Shown here: piece after piece, positions 56,651 through 64,000 of the stretch | Layout of the letters: the number at the start of each line of letters is the position of its first letter | How positions within the stretch are numbered: position 1 is the first letter of the stretch | NCBI RefSeq assembly: GCF_019511375.1 | Contig: NZ_JAEUAO010000001.1 | Location: 1-64,000 of the forward strand | Direction of reading: 5' to 3' | Length of the DNA: 64,000 nt | Source: Rhizobium herbae | GTDB lineage: Bacteria > Pseudomonadota > Alphaproteobacteria > Rhizobiales > Rhizobiaceae | Program-made: the position numbers and the translations under genes | Notes under the pieces: generated by a model | The model's input: only the letters and a program-made list of their open reading frames with translations | Database searches by the model: none | What the model was told of the DNA's origin: nothing

Positions 56651-57790
56651 GTGATCATTCAAGCATTTCTTCGCTGGGTCGAAACCGCGAAAACCGGGGA
56701 CCGGGTTCGGGCAGCGTCGGCTCTGGGCCGGGCCTACGTCACGGCGGAGATGAATTCGCTGGACCATCACGCCGCCGAAATGGCGATGACCTTTCTTCTG
56801 GATGACCCGTCGCCGAAGGTGCGGCTGGCGCTCGCCGAAGCTGTTGCCGATTGCAACCGAATCCCCCGCTCGATCATCCTGTCGCTGGCCGACGACCAGC
56901 CGGAAACCGCCTATGCCGTGATTTCCCGCTCGCCCGTGCTGAACGACATGGATCTCGTCGATCTCGCCGCCAGGGGAACAGTGGAGACACGTGCCGTCAT
57001 CGCTGCCCGCCGGGCCATGTCGCCACCGGTTGCCGCTGCAATCGCCGAGATCGGTGGGGAGGAAGAAGTACTGATCCTGCTCGAAAACGAGCATGCCCGA
57101 TTTTCCGGCCGTACGTTGAAGCGGTTGAGTGACCGGCTCGGTCACCTCTGGTCGGTCCGCAACCGTCTGCTCGAGCGCGACGACCTGCCGGCGGACGCCC
57201 GCCACGCGCTTGTCGAGAAGGTCGGCGCGGCCTTGTCCAGCTTTGGCCTGGTGCAGGCAGCGATTGGCGGGCGGCGCGTCGAACGCGTTACCCGTGAAGC
57301 CTGCGACAGGGCCGCCGTCGATATGGCCGGAGCCGTCCATGCCGATCAGATTCCGGCGCTGGTCGAACATCTGAGGGCGACCGGCCGCCTGACCCCCGCC
57401 TTCCTGCTGCATACCCTGTGCTCGGGCAGGATTGATTTCGTCGCGGGGGCCATTGCCAACCTGTCGGGCGTAACAGACAAGCGGGTGCGTTCGATCCTCT
57501 CCGACGGGCGGATCCACGCCATTCGCGCCCTTTTCGAAAGCGCCGGCCTCGGCTGCGATGTGAGCGTGCTCTTTGCCGAGGCGATGATGCTGTGGCGCAA
57601 GGAAAACCGGTCGGCTTCTGTCGGCGCTAGCGCCACCATTTCCTCCGTCCTGCTGTCGAAGTTGCGGGGCAGAAGGCATGCTTCGGAAGCATCCGGCGGG
57701 CTTGCCGATATTGTCGAGAAATTGACGATTGCCGAGCAGCGGCAGACAGCCCGCGACTATGCGCGTCTGGCCGCCAGGGATGCCGCCTGA
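56651..57790 (+). CDS. DUF2336 family protein
   Basis: A 379-residue, mostly helical protein of the alphaproteobacterial DUF2336 family. HEAT-like helical repeats are seen: AAEMAMTFLLDDPSPKVRLA, LADDQPETAYAVISRSPVL and DLVDLAARGTVETRAVIAAR. The start is the GTG at 56651, with GTGAGG upstream and the usual IIQAFLRWVETA opening; a GTG nine codons upstream is less likely. The function is unknown; related proteins have been linked to regulatory roles. Confidence 0.83.
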   Translation: MIIQAFLRWVETAKTGDRVRAASALGRAYVTAEMNSLDHHAAEMAMTFLLDDPSPKVRLALAEAVADCNRIPRSIILSLADDQPETAYAVISRSPVLNDMDLVDLAARGTVETRAVIAARRAMSPPVAAAIAEIGGEEEVLILLENEHARFSGRTLKRLSDRLGHLWSVRNRLLERDDLPADARHALVEKVGAALSSFGLVQAAIGGRRVERVTREACDRAAVDMAGAVHADQIPALVEHLRATGRLTPAFLLHTLCSGRIDFVAGAIANLSGVTDKRVRSILSDGRIHAIRALFESAGLGCDVSVLFAEAMMLWRKENRSASVGASATISSVLLSKLRGRRHASEASGGLADIVEKLTIAEQRQTARDYARLAARDAA

Positions 57791-58058
57791 GGTCAGGCGC
57801 AGGTTGCGGGCTCCGAGCAATCGCATCAGCGCCGAGAGTCACCCGTTGAGCCCGTCCAATCCATTCGACGCTTTCTTGCCATCCAGGCAGTCGTGCGCTT
57901 TTGCAGCGCGTTTCGATCCCGGTCTCGAGCTCCGCGAACTTGGCCGTGATGTGCGTGTCTCCAGCCAAGAGGCCAGACATATCCTCGGCCGCCACCGGAA
58001 GAGGACGCCATAAGCGCCAGCGCCGAAAGCCTGATCGCCACCGGTCTGGTATAGCCGC

Positions 58059-58505
58059 TTACTTCGTGAATGTTCGCGCCACCCAGGAATAGCCATCCTC
58101 GATATAGTGGACCGGCTTTGTCACGGCGTCGCGCAATTTCGATGTGTCGGGCAGGGCGCCGGTGACCAGCGCCAGCGTCCTGCGCGGCAGGCTCGGCTGC
58201 TTCTCCTCGACCGCGGGCGGCGTCGGAACCGGATCGGCTGTTGCCATATGCGTCTGGTCGAGCGTTGCCTGCGGCGTGGGCAAGGGGGCGGGGTCCTGCA
58301 CGTTGGCCATCTGCTCGCCGGACCTTTCGCAGACGGCGACGATCACCGGGTAGTTGCTGTTGGAGAACTTCGGCAGCTGTTCCTGCGATTCGGCATCGCA
58401 TATCGCAACGGTCTCCCAGGTGCCGTGCACAGTCGAGACGTAGTGGCACTGGCTGACATTGTCGCCGCAGCCGAGGATTGTCATGACGATCAGGGCAGGA
58501 ACCAT
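58059..58505 (-). CDS. Putative small lipoprotein
   Basis: A 148-residue protein with an N-terminal hydrophobic segment and a lipobox-like ILGC at residues 11-14. No positively charged residue precedes it, so export is uncertain and an upstream start should be considered. The middle is Pro/Thr-rich (PLPTPQATLDQTHMATADP) and there are four Cys in the first 60 residues. I do not recognise a family. It follows DUF2336 convergently. Confidence 0.6.
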   Translation of the reverse strand: MVPALIVMTILGCGDNVSQCHYVSTVHGTWETVAICDAESQEQLPKFSNSNYPVIVAVCERSGEQMANVQDPAPLPTPQATLDQTHMATADPVPTPPAVEEKQPSLPRRTLALVTGALPDTSKLRDAVTKPVHYIEDGYSWVARTFTK

Positions 58506-58753
58506 GGCGAATAGGTCTCCAGTTCGAATTCGGCATCAGCCGCCAAGGGCTCGATTCGTGTTCGCTGACGTAACGGGCGGTTTGCTCCGGAAGTAAGGCA
58601 GGCCGGAAAGATCTTCGAAACAAATTGTTTCCGTTCGTTGCGAGGGGTGACCGGCGGTTGTTGCCACGCGAAAACTGCCGTCTGTTCCTTCGCGCAAGCT
58701 GCTCGTATTATCGACTTGCCGGAGTGAATCGATCTGTGAAGGAATACCGCCAA

Positions 58754-59212
58754 GTGACCGTCGTCATTGAAAGAGAACCGCCCCGCCAGTCTGGCGTGCT
58801 GAGCTTGCTTGAACAATCAGACGCCTATGCGCAATCGCTCTACCCGGCTGAAAGCAATCATATGGTCGATGTGTCGGCGCTGGAAAAGCCGTCAGTGGCT
58901 TTCTTCGTGGCGCGGCACGAGGGCGAGGTGGTCGGCTGCTGCGCGCTGGTGGATGCCGGCGACGGCAGCGCCGAGATCAAGCGCATGTTCGTCGATCCGA
59001 AAGCGCGTGGCCTGAAGATCGGCCGCAGACTGTTGGAGACGATCGAGAGCCATGGCCGCGGTGCCGGCCTGTCGGCCATCCGGCTCGAAACCGGCATCTA
59101 TCAACCCGAGGCCATCAGCCTCTATAGGACCGCCGGTTATGTCGACATCGGTCCGTTCGGCGCCTACCAGCCGGACCCGCTCAGCCTGTTCATGGAAAAG
59201 ACAATTGGCTGA
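58754..59212 (+). CDS. GNAT-family N-acetyltransferase
   Basis: A 152-residue acetyltransferase. The acetyl-CoA-binding motif A is EIKRMFVDPKARGLKIGRRL, followed by LSAIRLETGIYQPEAISLYR and the C-terminal GYVDIGPFGAYQPD. It starts at GTG (58754) with AAGGAA about ten bases upstream; earlier in-frame starts lack conservation. Substrate unknown. It is convergent with parE. Confidence 0.88.
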   Translation: MTVVIEREPPRQSGVLSLLEQSDAYAQSLYPAESNHMVDVSALEKPSVAFFVARHEGEVVGCCALVDAGDGSAEIKRMFVDPKARGLKIGRRLLETIESHGRGAGLSAIRLETGIYQPEAISLYRTAGYVDIGPFGAYQPDPLSLFMEKTIG

Positions 59213-59298
59213 CACGGAGTCGGCCAAAACCATTGCGCCACGTGAGTTAGAGGCGAAACCTGAAGCAGTTACACAGCCTGTTGAATCACCAAGCGCAG

Positions 59299-61374
59299 TT
59301 AGATATCGAGGTTTTCCACAAACACCGCGCGTTCCTGGATGAAGCGGAAGCGCGCGTCCGCCTTCGTGCCCATCAGATTGTCGACGGCTTCGCGGGTGCC
59401 TTCGAAATCCACTTCGTCGATGGCGACCTTCAAGAGCGTGCGCTTATCCGGATCCATGGTGGTTTCCTTGAGCTGCGCCGGCATCATCTCGCCAAGCCCC
59501 TTGAAGCGGCCGATCTCGACCTTGCCCCGGCCGTTGAACTCCGTTTCCATCAGTTCCACCCGATGGGCGTCATCACGGGCATAGAGCGTCTTTGCGCCTT
59601 GCGTGATGCGGTACAGCGGCGGCACGGCCAGATACAGGTGCCCGCCGCGGATCAGTTCCGGCATCTCCTGATAGAAGAAGGTGATCAGCAGCGATGCGAT
59701 ATGCGCGCCGTCGACGTCCGCGTCGGTCATGACGATGACGCGCTCGTAGCGCAGATCTTCCTCGCGGTATTTGCCGCGGGTGCCGCAGCCGAGCGCCTGG
59801 ATCAGATCGGCAATCTGCTGGTTTGCGCCGAGCTTTTCGCGGCCGGCGCTGGCAACGTTGAGGATCTTGCCGCGCAGTGGCAGGATCGCCTGGTTGGCGC
59901 GGTTGCGCGCCTGCTTGGCCGAGCCGCCGGCCGAATCGCCTTCGACGATGAAGAGTTCGGCGCCCTCGGCCGAATTCTGCGAGCAATCGGCAAGCTTGCC
60001 CGGCAGGCGCAGCTTGCGCACGGCGGTCTTGCGGCTGACTTCCTTTTCCTTGCGGCGGCGCACGCGCTCGTCGGCGCGCTCGATCACCCATTCGAGCAGC
60101 TTTGCTGCTTCCTGCGGGTTGTCGGCGAGGAAATGGTCGAACGGGTCGCGCAGCGCGTTTTCGACGATACGCTGGGCTTCGACGGTGGCCAGCTTGTCCT
60201 TGGTCTGGCCGACGAATTCCGGCTCGCGGATGAAGACCGACAGCATGCCGGCGGCCGAAATCATCACGTCTTCGGTGGTGATGATCGCCGCGCGCTTGTT
60301 CTGCGTCAGCTCCGCGTAGGCCTTGAGCCCCTTGGTCAGCGCGATGCGCAGGCCGGCCTCATGTGTGCCGCCTTCTGGCGTCGGGATGGTGTTGCAGTAG
60401 GAATGCACGACGCTGTCGCCGCCATACCAGGTGACGGCCCATTCCAGCGCCCCGTGGCCGCCGGTCTTTTCGGTCTTGCCGGCAAAGATTTCGCGCGTGA
60501 CCGTGAATTCCTTGCCCATCGTCGCCTGGAGATAATCCTTCAGGCCGCCGGGGAAGTGGAAGACCGCCTTTTCCGGTATCTCCGTTCCTTCGATCAGCGA
60601 GGGATCGCAGGACCAGCGGATTTCGACGCCGCCGAACAGATAGGCCTTGGATCGGGCCATGCGAAACAGCCGGGCCGGATCGAACTTGGCGTGCGCGCCG
60701 AAGATCTCCGGGTCCGGATGAAAGCGCACCTTGGTGCCGCGCCGGTTCTGGACATCGCCGAGTTCCTCCAGTCCGCCCTGCGGGATGCCGCGCGAAAAGC
60801 GCTGGCGGTAGAGTTTGCGGTTGCGGGCAACCTCGACTTCGAGAATATCAGACAGCGCGTTGACGACGGAGACGCCGACGCCGTGCAGGCCGCCTGAGGT
60901 CTCGTAGACCTTGCTGTCGAACTTGCCGCCGGCATGCAGTACCGTCATGATCACTTCGAGTGTCGACTTGCCGGGAAACTTGGGGTGGTTCTCGACCGGA
61001 ATGCCGCGGCCGTTGTCGGTGACGGAGAGGCAGCCTTCGGCATCGAGATAGACGTCGATGAAGTTGGCGTGCCCCGCCACCGCCTCGTCCATCGAGTTGT
61101 CGATGACCTCGGCGAACAGATGGTGCAGTGCCTTTTCGTCCGTGCCGCCGATATACATGCCCGGACGGCGGCGCACCGGCTCCAGCCCCTCGAGCACTTC
61201 GATGGCCGATGCGTTGTAGTCGCCATTGTCCGTTTTCAGGGCAGGCGTCGCATTCGCGCGCCGTTCCGCCGCCGGTTGGGCAACGGCCGGCGCAATCGGC
61301 TTCGGCACGACGGGATCCGTCGCAGGCTTGGGCGCCAGGGGCAGTGCTGAAAAGAGATCGTTGCTGTCGGTCAT
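59299..61374 (-). CDS. parE: DNA topoisomerase IV subunit B
   Basis: The ATPase subunit of topoisomerase IV, which unlinks daughter chromosomes with ParC. It has 691 residues. The GHKL ATPase has EVIDNSMDEA, DNGRGIPV and GGLHGVGVSVVNALS; the TOPRIM domain has FIVEGDSAGGSA, ILPLRGKILNV and MTDADVDGAHI. The N-terminus carries a ~45-residue Pro/Ala-rich extension. ParE rather than GyrB is favoured by length and by the absence of the GyrB insert. parC is not in the window. Confidence 0.95.
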   Translation of the reverse strand: MTDSNDLFSALPLAPKPATDPVVPKPIAPAVAQPAAERRANATPALKTDNGDYNASAIEVLEGLEPVRRRPGMYIGGTDEKALHHLFAEVIDNSMDEAVAGHANFIDVYLDAEGCLSVTDNGRGIPVENHPKFPGKSTLEVIMTVLHAGGKFDSKVYETSGGLHGVGVSVVNALSDILEVEVARNRKLYRQRFSRGIPQGGLEELGDVQNRRGTKVRFHPDPEIFGAHAKFDPARLFRMARSKAYLFGGVEIRWSCDPSLIEGTEIPEKAVFHFPGGLKDYLQATMGKEFTVTREIFAGKTEKTGGHGALEWAVTWYGGDSVVHSYCNTIPTPEGGTHEAGLRIALTKGLKAYAELTQNKRAAIITTEDVMISAAGMLSVFIREPEFVGQTKDKLATVEAQRIVENALRDPFDHFLADNPQEAAKLLEWVIERADERVRRRKEKEVSRKTAVRKLRLPGKLADCSQNSAEGAELFIVEGDSAGGSAKQARNRANQAILPLRGKILNVASAGREKLGANQQIADLIQALGCGTRGKYREEDLRYERVIVMTDADVDGAHIASLLITFFYQEMPELIRGGHLYLAVPPLYRITQGAKTLYARDDAHRVELMETEFNGRGKVEIGRFKGLGEMMPAQLKETTMDPDKRTLLKVAIDEVDFEGTREAVDNLMGTKADARFRFIQERAVFVENLDI

Positions 61375-61616
61375 TGGCTGTTCAGAGGTCTTTCCGTGAT
61401 GAGGCTTTTCGCACGATCAAGGTTGCGGACGAAGCCGCCATGAATGGCTCGCGCGAATCGCCGGAATTCTGCCAGACTCTTGGCGTCAGAGCGACCAACT
61501 CGCCATGCTGTTCAGCCGCATGCCCGCAAATACACCGATCGCGCCTTCAATAGCGCCAACTGTTGCGTTGCGGAAGGCCAGATGGCAAGGCTTGGACCAA
61601 AAGAGGAACATCCCGA

Positions 61617-62501
61617 ATGCACCTGTCCACAGCTCATTTGATTTTTCGTGGCCTTCTGGCCTGCGCCGTGATTGTCGCTTCGTCCTTTCCAGCTGCGGCC
61701 GCACAGCTGCAGCCCTTCAAGGATGAGCTGTTTTCCTATGGCAACGTCCTCGAAACGGCGGATGGCGGCGATTATCGCGTCGTCGACTATCAGGAGATGC
61801 GTGATATCAACGGCCGAGATCAGGTCCCCGAGCGCCGGGCAAAACGCGCCTATGTCTCGCTCGGCGTGAAAAGCGAGCAGGTCAACGAGACGATCGATGC
61901 GGCGGGACGATCCCTCGATGTCACCCGTGTCGGACGCGGGCAGGGGGCGGCGTTCTCGGTGATCTTCATCCACGGCCGCGGCGGCGACCGGCGCCTCGGC
62001 GCCAACGACTGGTCCTTCGGCGGCAATTTCAATCGGCTGAAAAACCTCGCCGTCGAAAACGGCGGCGTCTATTACGTGCCCAGCGTTCGATCCTTCGATG
62101 ATCGGGGTGTGGCCGACATTGCCGGGCTGATCGCCTATGCGCAGCGCCAGTCCCCCGGCCGGCCGGTGGTGCTGGCCTGCGCCTCGATGGGGAGTTTCAT
62201 CTGCTGGGGCATGACCCGCAATCCGCAGGCGGTCGCCGCCCTCAAAGGCGTGATGATCATGGGCGGCCCCACGGACCCGACTTTCCGCAGCAGTGCCGCC
62301 TACAAGGCGAAACTGCCGCTGTTCTTCAGCCACGGCAGCGCCGACAGCGTCTATGCCGCGGCCGATCAGGTCGCGCTCTACCGATCGCTGAAGGCGTCGG
62401 GCTATCCGAGCCGCTTCGTCCTGTTCCAGACCGGATCACACGGAACGCCGGTTCGCATGACGGATTGGCGCGATGCCTTGAACTGGATCGGACTTGATTG
62501 A
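61617..62501 (+). CDS. Exported alpha/beta hydrolase
   Basis: A 294-residue protein with a signal peptide (residues 1-30, ending SSFPAAAA). The nucleophile motif is ACASMGSFICW (ASMGS), the oxyanion region is FIHGRGGDRR, and the acid/His lie in FFSHGSADSVYA and QTGSHGTPV. The substrate is unknown; similar proteins are annotated as dienelactone hydrolase- or phospholipase-like. It is divergent from parE. Confidence 0.85.
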   Translation: MHLSTAHLIFRGLLACAVIVASSFPAAAAQLQPFKDELFSYGNVLETADGGDYRVVDYQEMRDINGRDQVPERRAKRAYVSLGVKSEQVNETIDAAGRSLDVTRVGRGQGAAFSVIFIHGRGGDRRLGANDWSFGGNFNRLKNLAVENGGVYYVPSVRSFDDRGVADIAGLIAYAQRQSPGRPVVLACASMGSFICWGMTRNPQAVAALKGVMIMGGPTDPTFRSSAAYKAKLPLFFSHGSADSVYAAADQVALYRSLKASGYPSRFVLFQTGSHGTPVRMTDWRDALNWIGLD

Positions 62502-62632
62502 ATTCTCTGTAATCATGTCGGGAATCGTTAACCACCGAAGCAGATTGACACTCGTGCAGCGTGCACCGTTTCGCTTTTCTTAAAGCTGATCATGGGAGTG
62601 TCCCGGGCACGTATTCTCGGGGTTTGATTCTT

Positions 62633-64000
62633 ATGGACGCTCGCACTGAAGCACGGCATATTCCGCTGTGCGTCGATCTTGACGGCACGTTGCTTGCCGC
62701 CGACACGCTCTGGGAGGGCGTGGCGATCGTACTTCTGCGCAATCCGCTGATGCTGTTTGCCGTGCTTTATTGGATGGCCAGGGGCAAGGCGCGGCTGAAA
62801 CACGAAATCGCCGCCCGCTCGGGGCGACAGGCGGCCGACTGGCCGTATCGCCGGGCGGTGCTCATGCGCCTGGAGCGCGAGCGTGAAACCGGCCGTCAGA
62901 TCATCCTGGTGACCGGCGCGGCCGAAAGCGTCGCCCTCGGGGTCGCTGCCCACACCGGCGTGTTTTCCTCCGTCCTTCACAGCTCGCCCGAGATCAACCT
63001 CACCGCCGGTCGCAAACGCGAAAAACTGGTCGAACAGTTCGGCGAGGGCGGGTTCGACTATATGGGCAACAGCCGCGACGACCTGCCGGTATTCGATGCG
63101 GCCCGCCGGGCGATCGTCGTGGCTCCGGACGCCGCGGCTGAAAAATGGCGCCGCACCCATGATGCCGAGCGGCTGGATATCGGCAAGACAAGCCGTCTCG
63201 CTGCCTTGAAATCGATCCGCGTGCATCAGTGGGCGAAGAATGTGCTGATCGGCGTGCCGATGGTGCTCAATCACGACATCCTGCATCTCAATGCGGTGAT
63301 CAACGTGATCCTTGCCTTCTTTGCCTTCAGTTTTCTCGCCTCCGCCGTCTATGTGATCAACGATCTCTCCGATCTTGCCAACGACCGGCGCCACCCGAAG
63401 AAGTGCAACAGGCCGCTGGCAAGCGGTCAGATGTCGGTGCCGATGGGGCTGGTGATGGCGCTTTGCCTTGTCCTCGCATCTCTGTCGCTGACGGCTGTGC
63501 TGCCCCATGATTTCGCGCTCGTGCTCGCCTTTTACGCCGTCGCGACAACCGCCTACACGTTCGTGCTCAAGCGCAAGCTGCTGGTCGACGTCTTCACGCT
63601 TGCCGGGCTTTATACGGTTCGTATCGTCGCCGGTTCCGCCGCCACCGGCACGGTGCTATCCTTCTGGCTCCTGTCCTTCTCGATCTTCTTCTTCCTCAGC
63701 CTGGCGCTGGTGAAGCGTTATGTCGAGCTCGACGAATATGATGGACGCGAGGGCAACCAGGTTCCCGGGCGCGGTTATGTGGCTGTTGATTTCGAAATGG
63801 TCGGGCAGGCCGGCGTTTCCTCGGCCTTTGCCGCCGCGCTGGTGCTGGCGCTCTATATCCACAGCAAGGAAATGCAGGAGATGTACACGCTGCCCTGGGC
63901 ATTGTGGCCGCTCTGCCCGCTGGTGCTCTATATGCTCTTGCGGATCTGGATGCTCGCCCGCCGCCGCATGCTGCATGAGGATCCCGTCGTGTTCATCATG
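62633..64000 (+). CDS. HAD-UbiA fusion prenyltransferase (partial)
   Basis: A 456-codon fragment running off the right edge. The first ~200 residues are a HAD-type phosphatase domain (CVDLDGTLLAADTLWEG, ILVTGAAESVALGV, YMGNSRDDLPVFD). From about residue 200 it is a UbiA-family integral membrane prenyltransferase: HQWAKNVLIGVPM, the aspartate-rich NDLSDLANDRRHPKK with CNRPLASG, and DVFTLAGLYTVRIVAG. The motif form resembles decaprenyl-phosphate phosphoribosyltransferases. Likely lipid-linked sugar or O-antigen metabolism. No stop before the window ends. Confidence 0.88.
   Translation, partial: MDARTEARHIPLCVDLDGTLLAADTLWEGVAIVLLRNPLMLFAVLYWMARGKARLKHEIAARSGRQAADWPYRRAVLMRLERERETGRQIILVTGAAESVALGVAAHTGVFSSVLHSSPEINLTAGRKREKLVEQFGEGGFDYMGNSRDDLPVFDAARRAIVVAPDAAAEKWRRTHDAERLDIGKTSRLAALKSIRVHQWAKNVLIGVPMVLNHDILHLNAVINVILAFFAFSFLASAVYVINDLSDLANDRRHPKKCNRPLASGQMSVPMGLVMALCLVLASLSLTAVLPHDFALVLAFYAVATTAYTFVLKRKLLVDVFTLAGLYTVRIVAGSAATGTVLSFWLLSFSIFFFLSLALVKRYVELDEYDGREGNQVPGRGYVAVDFEMVGQAGVSSAFAAALVLALYIHSKEMQEMYTLPWALWPLCPLVLYMLLRIWMLARRRMLHEDPVVFIM

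Noticed and set aside
57791-58058. Overlapping reading frames between DUF2336 and the lipoprotein gene
   Set aside because: Several frames are open because of high GC, but none has a start signal or a recognisable family.
59299-61374. GyrB instead of ParE
   Set aside because: Length of 691 residues, missing long TOPRIM insert and the N-terminal extension fit ParE better.
62545-62573. TTGACA-based promoter for the HAD-UbiA gene
   Set aside because: The -35 is good, but the hexamer 17 bp downstream is far from consensus, so no promoter was called.

Overview
The window is a GC-rich chromosomal segment from an alphaproteobacterium, almost certainly Rhizobiales and most likely Rhizobiaceae (Rhizobium, Agrobacterium, Ensifer or a close relative). 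The evidence is the tuf-S10-spc-alpha ribosomal cluster with an alphaproteobacterial gene set and short-LID adk, the tuf-rpsJ junction, the DUF1489, DUF2336, ATP12, BTLCP and PAS_5 families, dispersed palindromes that look like rhizobial intergenic repeats, and a cellulose-synthase-like gene of the mixed-linkage glucan type. No plasmid, phage, IS or CRISPR is visible.

Positions 1-15.5 kb hold the translation cluster on the + strand: the end of tuf, rpsJ-rplC-rplD-rplW-rplB-rpsS-rplV-rpsC-rplP-rpmC-rpsQ, then rplN-rplX-rplE-rpsN-rpsH-rplF-rplR-rpsE-rpmD-rplO, then secY-adk, then rpsM-rpsK-rpoA-rplQ. Intrinsic-terminator-like hairpins lie after rpsQ, rplR, rplO, rpsM and rplQ, so the cluster seems split into several transcription segments. 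Two tandem hairpins with a compensatory base change precede rpsK.

Positions 15.5-35 kb hold housekeeping and small metabolic operons: a Do-type protease coupled to rarA; sugE behind a guanidine-II (mini-ykkC) riboswitch; an overlapping rRNA/tRNA pseudouridine synthase-HAD phosphatase-ATP12 chaperone set; crcB; a glutathione-dependent formaldehyde module (class III alcohol dehydrogenase and S-formylglutathione hydrolase, separated by yaiI and a DUF1345 gene); a DMT transporter; lipB; tRNA-Leu(GAG); a catalytically degenerate deformylase; mgtE; a MerR regulator; three membrane proteins; and L-serine dehydratase.

Positions 35-48.6 kb contain the most unusual locus: a 709-codon ORF joining the N-terminal third of an HlyD-like periplasmic adaptor to the catalytic domain of a cellulose-synthase-like glycosyltransferase. 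It looks like a deletion chimera of a bgsB-bgsA type operon. After it come DUF1489, a D,D-carboxypeptidase with a SPOR domain, several envelope proteins, a BTLCP protease, a PilZ protein, a PAS_5 protein, an orphan terminator that probably ends a small RNA, a rhomboid protease, a CBS protein, a patatin, hisI and folE.

Positions 48.6-64 kb carry an IscU/NifU-like scaffold protein overlapping yidD and a DUF1697 gene, thrS, a PlsC-type acyltransferase, a secreted unknown, an overlapping nitroreductase-flavin reductase pair, a degenerate CitE-like protein, DUF2336, a possible lipoprotein, a GNAT acetyltransferase, parE, an alpha/beta hydrolase, and a HAD-UbiA fusion that runs off the right edge.
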